From NCBI GenBank assembly GCA_963932145.1, contig OZ010581.1, forward strand, positions 87,016,787 through 87,080,786: a DNA stretch of 64,000 nucleotides, in the 5' to 3' direction. The translations under genes and the position numbers were made by a program. This DNA is from Acanthosepion lycidas (Eukaryota > Mollusca > Cephalopoda > Sepiida > Sepiidae). The notes beneath the pieces are model-generated. The model was not told where the DNA came from and made no database searches. It saw only the letters and a program-made list of their open reading frames with translations. Of this stretch, positions 11,816 to 21,337 are shown piece after piece. Positions within the stretch are counted from its first letter, which is position 1. The number at the start of each line of letters is the position of its first letter.

Positions 11816-12625
11816 GCTTTATAAATTGTTTTGAGACAGCATGATGATTCTATCGTCTTAAATATTTGTAGGTGATGAACTGGTCTAAGTGATTTTTCAG
11901 GCTTCCACTGTAAGTTTTTCCTATTAAGGTAATTACGATAGGATCGAAATAAGTTGTATTTAGTAGGACATCCCAGCTATAGATATCAATTTCCGCCAAA
12001 GGTGCTCGTAATACACAACACTCTTCGAATCTCACCAGATACAAAGCATCACCCTCTTCAGATGCAAATCGGATTTTGGAATGGTTAGCGATGGTTCATT
12101 CACTTTTCGCTGTACATTCTTGTAAATAATTCATTTTATATTGCCTGTTATCTTTATTTTAAGAAGTCGAACGTTTCCGATGCTTTTGAGCTTAGGATTC
12201 TATATGGAAATGCAGTTTAGTAAATTTATTTCTGTTAAATCTTAAAACACACGAAAATTGTATCGATTCACATATCCGAATGTTATCAAATATTTTAAAA
12301 CGCGTATATAAAATATGGAGAATATACTCGCGATGTCCTATGTCGTGTGACCTGTATTACACCTAGCGAACTTATGAACCTAGCGAACCACTTGCCAACA
12401 GTACTCTACGCTATAGCACATTTTCTAGCTTTTTTCTGTTTGTACAGTGTTTTCTTTTCAGTAAATAAAAGCATCAAATTATGAAAATGAATCTCATTTT
12501 CGTCCATTTTCATTTACACATTTAGAATTCACAATCGACACAAATCATATTGAATAATCAGTTGAAATGTCACATTTCCGAATATGTATGTCATAAACCT
12601 CAGTCGCATGCGAAACGAAATTATA
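11816..12625. other. AT-rich non-coding DNA
   Basis: Nothing recognised. Confidence 0.5.
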
Positions 12626-12898
12626 TATTAAAGACATTTTTATGTTTAACGTTCTTTTTATAGATACAAGTATTTAAGTAAATGCTCTGTTTATAATAAA
12701 CAGTATTAAATAACATTTAAATGACGGTTCCGTATAGGATGCAGGTTCGATTCCTGTCAAAGAACGAATATTTTCTATGAAAATTTCTCGGACATTCAGG
12801 CCGGTAAATGTTATTTAATACTGTTTATTATAAACAGAGCATTTACTTAAATACTTGTATCTATAAAAAGAACGTTAAACATAAAAATGTCTTTAATA
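12626..12898. repeat. Perfect 94-bp inverted repeat with 85-bp loop
   Basis: Arms 12626-12719 and 12805-12898 are exact reverse complements over all 94 bases. The loop is 12720-12804. A transcript in either direction would fold into a long uninterrupted duplex. The outer flanks are not complementary beyond the arms. Perfect identity implies a recent origin, ongoing gene conversion, or an assembly/read fold-back artefact. Confidence 0.95.
12731..12804 (+). mobile_element. tRNA T-arm-bearing SINE-like fragment in hairpin loop
   Basis: GGTTCGATTCC at 12734-12744 is an exact Pol III B-box. With its neighbours it forms a proper T-arm, GCAGG-TTCGATT-CCTGT. No acceptor, D or anticodon arm is present, because the sequence upstream belongs to the inverted-repeat arm. 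It is therefore not a tRNA gene but probably a piece of a tRNA-derived SINE, related to the remnant at 11.7 kb. Confidence 0.5.
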
Positions 12899-12926
12899 AA
12901 TAAATTGTCGGACTTTGTCCATTTCG

Positions 12927-12929
<3 letters not shown>

Positions 12930-13016
<87 letters not shown>
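12930..13016. repeat. (AT)43 microsatellite
   Basis: Uninterrupted AT dinucleotides starting about 30 bp after the large hairpin. Confidence 0.98.
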
Positions 13017-13018
<2 letters not shown>

Positions 13019-13590
13019 TAAAGTTCAAAAATTTGATTACCATTAGTAATTGGCTCAAAAAGTAGTTGTTTTATACTTTAAATGAGAGAAAATTATCAGA
13101 CATGGCTAAAAAAGTCAGACATTTTATTATGACCAACGAAAAAAAAACATTTATCATTAAATTTTGCTCTCGTCAAATATCCTCAACCTTGATCACTGTA
13201 GAAAGAGATTTTTTGCATTCGTTGCAAAATTTTATCAAAGTATATGTTTGATAATTAGACACATGGTCCAGTTTGATATAAGCGTTGGTTGGATTCAGTT
13301 ACTTCACCAAAAGAATTGTGAGTTCAATATCTGGCTACTGCAGTGGTGAACAAAAACCTTGGAGAGTTGAATTAAAGGTAGATAACTGAGACATCCAGAA
13401 GAGGCATGGCACGAGTAACTATAACAATCTACCCCAGTGGACGAAATAAAGGTTTCAGTTCAAAATTCCAATCACCCGAAGAAGAACGGGGCGTACAACA
13501 GCCCAAACGACGTGAATATAGCAACAAAGATGAGAACAGGCGAACAATGTAAATATTTTTCATCATTTTACCCCCAAAAAGGCGGGATTG
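13017..13590. other. AT-rich non-coding DNA
   Basis: Short open frames only, without recognisable domains. The right end may include decayed 3' sequence of the adjacent minus-strand LINE. Confidence 0.5.
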
Positions 13591-14550
13591 CCACTAGTAC
13601 TCAAGAGTGTTACAGAGAGTAGTTATCAAGGAAGCAAGTAAGTGGAAAGGAGTTTCACTGTCGGTAAGTGCGAGAAAAGAAATTGTTGGAGTACAAGTGG
13701 CATTTAATTATTTTAACAATAAAAGGCTGGGACCTAGATGCCAATCTAGTAACACGCTTAAATTCATGTAGTTGGGGCACCAGAGAAAGAAAAGCTCATC
13801 AGAGCAATTGCCATGAAAATATTTGTAGAAAAGACAGAGGGAAGCCACATCACGTCGGTAAGAAAATGACTGAGAGTGAGATTCGATTACATTGCAGATC
13901 CTTTTTTGGATTTTGTCAAGAACCTCAAGATGAACAGCAAGAGCACCAGATCAAATATGGCAACAGTATTCAATGCACGGTGACAACCGTATTTAATGCA
14001 GGGACGAATGGTAGATTTGTAAATGTGAAAGATGGTCTCTGACGAGAAAAAAAACCTGCTGGCACGAGACAATGAATCAACTTTTCTTTGCAGTAGATGC
14101 AGTTATTGGTTCGCTGTAGCTGTTCCACTTCAAGTGATTTGGAAACATGAGGCCAAGAAGGCGCAGTGAGACGCTCTCTTGTTTGTTTGATGGCGTTGTC
14201 TATATTTTCGGAAATGCTATTTTGCACGCATAGAGGAATGGGGACGGTTAAGAAAGAAGAAATAGCAGACAGAGTTAAGTAGAGACAGACGGAAACACAT
14301 CTGCGAATGATCTGAAGATTCAAGAGAGAGTTCCCTAGCCAGCGGGAGAGGTTAGCTAACACAAGCTTCCAGGCCATGTATGTGGACTTTTTAAGAAGAG
14401 AAAGGTAGCCAGAAATCTCGTGGATTGAAGTGTTGAGAAAGGATGTCCGAAGACTTTTCGAAGAGCAATGATTCCACACCGCGCAAGTTGGCACGAATAC
14501 CACAAATGTTGGAGAAAGAAAGGTTAAGAGTGTTAGTTGGATTTGTTGAG
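13590..14550 (-). pseudogene. Jockey/CR1-like LINE ORF2, internally deleted
   Basis: A non-LTR retrotransposon protein on the minus strand. Its start reads as an APE-type endonuclease N-terminus (NICGIRANLRGVESLL near 14.46-14.51 kb, later LPLARELSLESSDHSQMCF and ISENIDNAI near 14.2 kb). It then jumps straight to the end of a reverse transcriptase: SLRLLGLMFPNHLKWNSY, FFSSETIFHIYKSTIRPC, VLDKIQKRICNVIES, RRDVASLCLFYKYFHGN and SLVPQLHEFKRVTRLAS. The rest of the endonuclease and the RT catalytic core, including its YADD box, are missing. Several frame changes are present. A 205-codon frame with no stop spans much of this region but does not follow the conserved peptide consistently, so I do not treat it as a gene. 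Confidence 0.8.
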
Positions 14551-17214
14551 CTGGTTTAGGTTTATATCTTTGGTTGTTTATAGTCACGATGTGCTATTCT
14601 GTGAGGGAAAATCCTAGGGTAATAGTATCAGTCGGTCATCTAATGTAACATGTGCAGGAAGTGAAACTGGCACAGGTGCTTGCAGGGACATCCATCCACA
14701 TGACACTGACATGGCACTGGAAGAACCCCGATGTTATGCAACTGTTGATCAGTGCAGTCTCTCAATACGCTACGCAAGATTTAGGGCTCTTAACTGCCAG
14801 TCGGGAACAGCAATCAGAAAACCACTAATCCAGTACCCTCAGTTTGAAAAGACATTGGCACTATCCACGCATATCAAAAAATTCATGGTAGCACCACTAT
14901 TAAGGCCTGAGAAAAAGAAAGAAACCGGGAACCCCTTACTAAACAAGAAACGAACAATGAGCCTCTACTCTTCAACAGAATGGTGAGGAGTATGAACCGG
15001 GCGGTAAGGTAACCTAACTTTTCCTATTAAAAAAAATGACGTGTTTGACTTCCAGATAAATTAATTCAGAGATTAGCCTTTCTTTCAGATGACTTATTTG
15101 GAGAGTCGAGCTGCGGCTTCCAAATGCCCCAACACAAACATGTATACATACTTGTGCGCTGCGGGTTAAGAAAATGTGGAATTCAAAATAATTAAGTTTT
15201 AACTTAGTAAAAGTTCGAATACCAACACTTTCAAACTGCGTTTGCAAAATTCCCAGTCAGTAGACACCAAACGAAAAAAAAATATTGTTAAATGCGGCGA
15301 CAATATTCAATATATGTTTAATTCAGTTTATTTTTTTTAAATGTCACCACCAACACGAAATTGATAAAATCATATATAGTGCGGTCATTGAAAAACTGAA
15401 GATTTGAAAAACTTTTTCGTTATAAATCTTATATATTTATTTTATTTTTTTATTGTTTGAAGGTTATAGAGCATCCTCTGTATGATGTCCAGCAACATGT
15501 AAAACTCATTGAGTTTTTTATTCCAATGAAAGATCAATTATGCAAAGTCAGATAAAATACGGAGAGCAGAAAATGCAATGCAAGAGTATTTCCTAGTAAT
15601 AAACTAATCTCCCGGTTTTAAAGAACTGGATAGGCGGTCTTTCGGGAAGAGGCCCTAAGCGCACTGTGTGCACTGACGCAGCGGCGTAGCTTGTATGGCT
15701 GAGTGTCTTTGAGGATCCTTCATCTTCTACCCATCATCGCTCTGCTCAACTTGGCATCGCCAGAACATCGCTTCAGAAGATTCTGAATTGATTTTGACCT
15801 CTTCAAGCTTAGTGCTTCATTGGATTAATTATTTAAACAAAATATATTACGCACCTAATTTCATTTACAATTGATATTTGTAGCAACTTTACAAGTGGTT
15901 GCTTACCCATCACGAACGATTTGAACAAATAATTAAAATTTAGAAAGTTTTTCTTGGCCTGGTTGTACACCTCTTACTTTTATTATTCCTCGTGCACATA
16001 AGTTCATTTAACTGATTTTTTCTTTTAATTTGCTTGTCTTACATTTTAATTTACTCGAGAAAGCGTGTAAAAATTTTGAATAATTTATCGTTAAAAATCC
16101 TCATTTTGATATTAAACAATTTTCTGAAGCTCGATAATTGATGATTTTCTCATTCACGTTCGGTTTCGCTGGAAAACTTTGTTGTGGGTGTGCTGGTTGT
16201 GTTTAGGTTAGAAAACACGTGCACTGGTATATTTTTCCCACAACAAACAATAATTTCGGACTCGAATGTGAGTCCGAGTAATAATTGTAAAAGCAACACC
16301 GAAACTATATAACCCCACTACATTAAACCATTATTTTTTCGATTTTTTACCATGCACATATGGGTTTAAATTCATATTTCTAAGTTGGTTACTATATATC
16401 AATACAGTCAGTGCATAGCATTTTAGAAATCTTAAAACTACTGAAAATTTGTAAGAAATTCTCGACTCTAGGTATTTTACAAATGAAAGACTGATCCTAT
16501 TGAAGTTATTTCTATAACCAATCATATTTTATAGCCATTTTTCTAAATTAAACGGGAAGATACCTATTAGCCGTGAAAGAATTTCGGATATTATTAATTA
16601 TAAAATGCTAACTCACTTTTTAAAAAAATGGTGTGATAGATTTGGGTAGTATCACGCCTTTTGGGGAGGCAAGAATCATTTTTGTTAGACTTAGAGTGTA
16701 TCTTGCAATGTAAATCTAATCCGTAACGAGAAGAAAAGCCATTTCACCAGTTCCAGTCTAAAAAAACCTATATTTCATGAATGCAACTACATTTTTCAAC
16801 GCTAGAATATAAAGATTCTGATAAAATCCTCACACAAAAACGTTCATACATACCGAATTGCATGGATATATTAACCAAATTAGCTGTAGTTTGAATTGAC
16901 GAGTTACGTAGAGAGAAGTGGCACAATTCTAAAAATTATGTCGCATTTCATTACATAATTTTATTTGATTTACTTACGAAATTAGTACAAATAGCTTATC
17001 CTTTTCTTCCGAAAGGCACATTAAAAATAAGAATGAAATCGAATGGAAAGGTACTTACTAAAAATTGACAGATTGTACGTAAGAAAATCTCCCTCCTGCT
17101 CTACGCAGTTGTGTGTGTGTGCTAATGTATTCTTTCTTTGCAACAGAATTTATTTACTGTAGCCCGTGTATTTTTTGTCTGTACTTCATGTATACATGCA
17201 TTTTATATACATCC

Positions 17215-17320
17215 AAACACACATACGCACTCAATCACACGTATAGACACACACACCTATGCACACTCACACACATACTCACACACACGCATGTATATAT
17301 TATATATATGAACATGTATA

Positions 17321-17363
<43 letters not shown>
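17215..17363. repeat. (CA)n-(TA)n compound microsatellite
   Basis: Interrupted CA repeats followed by an AT run at 17322-17363. Confidence 0.9.
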
Positions 17364-17365
<2 letters not shown>

Positions 17366-17967
17366 ACGGGTGAGGAGATTTGAACATGAGCGGATGCTTT
17401 TATGCTAATGCAAATACAAAAGAAGTATTTCTCTGCTAGAGATGCGGCCGAAGAATGGAGTACATTTCGAGAAAAACAAGCGTGTAAATGCATAAATCGT
17501 GTTATCAGCGACTTTAATGTGCATCCATCAGCAACACCAAATCTGTATGCATGTGATTATTTCTTCAGAGTGATGTAACTGAATTTTCGAATCGAGGAAA
17601 AAAGTTATAGCGTATTTACATAAAACCGAGTAAACTTGTGTGAGTTCTGCGTCTGTAAAATCACGCATATATGAAAGTACGTCTTTAAGCGTGTAAAAAG
17701 CGTTGGGTATGAAAATGTGTACATTTGAATATAGTCGTGTGTTAAATGGATTGTAAGTGTTTGCGTATACTTTTGTGCTTGTGTATGTGTGAATTTTAGT
17801 ATGTTCTTAAGTGGTTTTGTGATCCTTTACGGGCTGAACAGAAATGAAAAATAGAGAAAGACATACACAGTGCTATAAAAATGTTCATATGTTGTATCCT
17901 TTCTCCTTTATAAAACGAAGTTATCGATACTCCCGTGAAACTGACATGTGAGATATTTAACAAAGTT

Positions 17968-18006
17968 TATATATATATATATATATATATGGGTTATATA
18001 TATGGG

Positions 18007-18068
<62 letters not shown>
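17968..18068. repeat. (AT)n microsatellite with GGGTT interruptions
   Basis: AT repeats interrupted twice by ATGGGTTAT at about 17990-18010. Confidence 0.95.
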
Positions 18069-18071
<3 letters not shown>

Positions 18072-18599
18072 TGCATGTATATATACGTAGGTATACACGG
18101 CATTGCTAAAGACAGATAACGACAAATATTGCAACACTGGAAAATAAGTTCTTTAACGTATTTCTTCTTATATACTATAACATATTTAAAAAAAAATGAT
18201 TATTTATATTAATTACAAAAGAAAATGTAGCGGTAACTGAAAAATATTCAGATTCCTTAAACAAAAATTGATATATCACTCAGATTGAGAAATACGCAGC
18301 ATTAGTGCTTTTGCATCTGGGTGTCATGTTCTTTTGGAATCTATCCCTAGAATAAGCAACATACGCCTTGCTATATGAAAAAAAACAAAAACAAAAAAAC
18401 CAGAAAATTCAGTTGAAGTAAACAATATTCAAAAATTTTCTTTGTACATTGCACATGTTCATGCCAAAGTCTTTCGTCGTTGGAAACTGAAGTTGCATTG
18501 ATTTAAGTCGATCAACTGATGTGACTTTTATGGCTTACCGACACTTTGTGGGTTTAATATTATATCCGGGTCTCTTATATCCGGATTACACTGTACTGC

Positions 18600-19255
18600 C
18601 TTTTATTTCTGTTTATTTCTTTTCAGTTCACGTTTTAAAAAAGTACCGTTTAAGAAAAGAGAAAAAGAAAGAAAGTTTAGTTTTTATTTCCTTTTATTTT
18701 ATACCTTCCCTCGTTTTATTTGATTAGTGACTTCGGTCGCAATCTTTTATTTTTTGGTTTGACTAGTTTAATACTTTTGTATTTATTTCTTTAGCGACTT
18801 CGGCCGCAAACCTTTATTTTTTAATTTGGTTTGACTAGTTTTAAACCAGTCTTTTTTTATTTCTTTTTCTTTCTAAATTTATTTGTTGACTAAAAAAGAG
18901 AGGAGTTTCTTTAGTTTTTTTTCTTGTATTCTCGGCTGCCTTTGGGCGCCATTTTGATTTTAAAAAAAAGTCTTACCTGACTATTTAATTTATTCTTTAT
19001 TTTCAGTTGAACTAGTTTGTTTTCATTTATTTCTAATTTGGGTTAACTTTTAGTTTTCTCAGTTTATTTATTTAATAGCCTTTGTTTAAAAGTTTATTGG
19101 TTTTTTGTATTTTTTAATTTCCTGGTGTATCCATGCTTTTCTTTATTTGTTTAACTTTTTCTAATTTTATTTTCCCCTTATCCCAACTCCTTTCCACATT
19201 GCTGGACATAAAAAATATTCAGACCCACTAGTAGAAGTTTGCAGTTATTTTCAAA
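18600..19255 (+). promoter_or_regulatory. Presumed 5' UTR/internal promoter of LINE copy B
   Basis: A T-rich leader before the ORF1 ATG. Two related units of roughly 45-50 bp occur at 18726-18770 and 18792-18840. Each begins with GCGACTTCGGCCGCAA or a close variant and ends GGTTTGACTAGTTT. At 18944-18956 GGGCGCCATTTTG is the complement of a YY1-like CAAAATGGCGCCC. LINEs carry internal promoters in their 5' UTR; that role here is inferred. Confidence 0.5.
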
Positions 19256-21326
19256 ATGGCCGACGAAGTAAGTCGGTCAGGAGTAAAAAAAGACCTTTTT
19301 GGGGCGGCTGCTAAGGCTGATCCTCCGGATAAACCTAAATCTTCAAAACGGGCAAATACTGTCCCTTATGTGCAGGACAAAGATAGTGCGAAGCATGCTA
19401 TTAGCACTAAAAAAGGAGAGACCAGGCAGGTCTCAAGTCAAAGACAAAGCGTAAATGACGAGGTGCTGAAGGAGGCACAAGCTAGGAAGACAGCCGAGGA
19501 ATCGCCCTCTTGCTGGAAGTTTCCCCCAAAGTTGTATAATGAACATAGCGGATTTCTTTTAAAAGGCTAAGGGATACGCTCATCTTGTAAATAAAGATGG
19601 GCTCCTTGAAGACGTCCAAGAGCTCAAGGGGTTCGCAAAGAGAATGGTGTCGGTTTTCGTGGTGGACAAGCGTTCGCGCAAAATTTGTCGCTCCACGAAA
19701 GACATAGTGATTAAATCACTTTTGTCCCTGGGGATAAAACCCCAAAGAGTTATTAAAGGTGCTGGGTTTTTCATGTGGGACGTACCGCTGCCCACACCTG
19801 AAGATTGCCTGGCAATGGCAAAAAAAGAACTAATTACGAAAGACCTTATTTTAAGGACTGAGTATAAGGGCCAGCGAGAAATTGTGTATTTGAGGTCCCT
19901 CCTCAGGTATCGGGAGAGCATTTTTTATGCAGCACGGCCAGATTTTAGGGGCTCTCTCCGACAACTTGAACGGGGGATGGACTTTCGATATCATGTTGGA
20001 TCAGCAGGCCTTTAAGTCTATCTCCAACTGTCTGGATTTAGGCGGTCGGAAAATGCCGGTCATTCTGACCGGTAGGAAACCTACTTGCTGGAGGTGTGGA
20101 GAGACTGGTCATCTTTCCTCCTCCTGCCCAGGGTAGAAGGCCCCTGGAGTTCCTGCCGCTGGCGACCAAAATCCCCTTTTGGCCGAGACTGTCAAATCAG
20201 CGGCGCCTGTAGTGGGCCTAACTGCGAAGCGAACCGGTGCGGAAAATCCCTCGGTTTGGTCCTTACCCACATTACCCCCAAAACCGACGCCTTCCACAAG
20301 TGTGGATAAGGAAAAGGAAGAGGGGGAATGTGCGCCTCGTAGTTAGGGGCAAAGGGAAGATCCAAACAGCGGGGCGTCTGTCCCATCATGACCCCAGAGA
20401 TAAAAACACCTACAGCCCCATTCCCTCTACCAGCTCTGAGGGCGACGCCTCGGCATCGTATGAAAAAAAAACCAAAAAAAAACGACACAAACACCCAAAA
20501 ATTGAATGAACTTAGCTGGCAAAAAATTTTAGACCTAAAAAATTGAAAGAGAACCTGGAGGCATAGCGGGCAAAAATCAAAAATTGCTGGGGGCACCGGG
20601 CCCCCTATCCTCTGCCCCGTCTTCCCCTTCATCAACTAAAAAGACTTTCGCCAAACCTCCTCCGCCCAAATCATTGACAAACTCACCGTCTAAATCTTAT
20701 CATTCAACAAACCCTTCTCCTGTGAGGACTCCTTCCGGCATGACACCCTCCACAACACCCAAAGTCACACCTATTTCAACTCCTAGTCAATCTCCTCAAA
20801 AGAAAAGTAATAGAAACCCTGATTCACAAGCAGCTGTTAAAAAAAATAAAAGAAAAGAAAATTAAGCCACCTTATCTCCCAGGGAAGACGTCTGCCGCGT
20901 ATCCCTGGTACAGACGGAGCGGGTTTTCGGGCAAACGAGGAACCCAAAAGCTTTAAAAGTTTCATGGAATTTTCAAATATCAACGGAATGGATGTAGAAG
21001 TGCCCGAAAATTTCCCTTCAGCAAAGAGAGTACTGACCGTCATAAGAACAGGCCCGGGTACGCGGGAGATTTGGGGCATGATAGAGGAGGCTCAGTCGTC
21101 TCTAAATATGGTGCCCCCAGTTGCCTACCTACTTGACCCAGAAATGAATGAATCTAACCAAGAGTTCAAAGGGAGGGTCCCCGTTTTTGTTCACCCATCC
21201 CTTTATAGGGCTCTTAAATTAACGTATCCTTCGGACATCGTCGAAACTGAGATGGCGTCCGGATCTATGGGACGAGCTGTCGATATCCTCAACCTAGCCA
21301 TGTTCTATCCTGAAGGACAACCCTAA
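19256..21326 (+). pseudogene. LINE ORF1 (gag-like, CCHC zinc knuckle), copy B
   Basis: Nucleic-acid-binding protein of the retrotransposon, expected to coat the RNA. I chose ATG at 19256 (MADEVSRSG, context TCAAAATGG). The frame shifts near 19.56 kb to KGYAHLVNKDGLLEDVQELK and again near 19.9 kb to GGWTFDIMLDQQAFKSI. A perfect CX2CX4HX4C knuckle, CWRCGETGHLSSSC, lies at about 20.086-20.127 kb, followed by a stop. Downstream are a Pro/Ser/Thr-rich linker (20.58-20.86 kb) and a C-terminal part reading VPVFVHPSLYRALKLTYPSD that ends at the stop at 21326. At least three frame breaks make it non-functional. The order knuckle, low-complexity linker, C-terminal block fits this class of ORF1. Confidence 0.8.
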
Positions 21327-21337
21327 TCGATTTGACA

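Larger units (their letters stand above)
14551..18600. other. AT-rich non-coding DNA with small hairpins and microsatellites
   Basis: No recognisable gene. 14.6-15.0 kb is slightly GC-richer and may be decayed repeat. 15.63-15.79 kb is another GC-richer patch of unknown nature. A small hairpin, CGGACTC-GAATGT-GAGTCCG, lies at 16257-16276. Confidence 0.5.

Noticed and set aside
12930-13016. Replication origin or attachment site at the long AT repeat
   Set aside because: Plain (AT)n microsatellites are frequent throughout the window; nothing singles this one out.
13970-14587. The longest uninterrupted minus-strand frame (205 codons)
   Set aside because: Conserved LINE peptides run through the same DNA in other frames. 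The openness of this frame is incidental.
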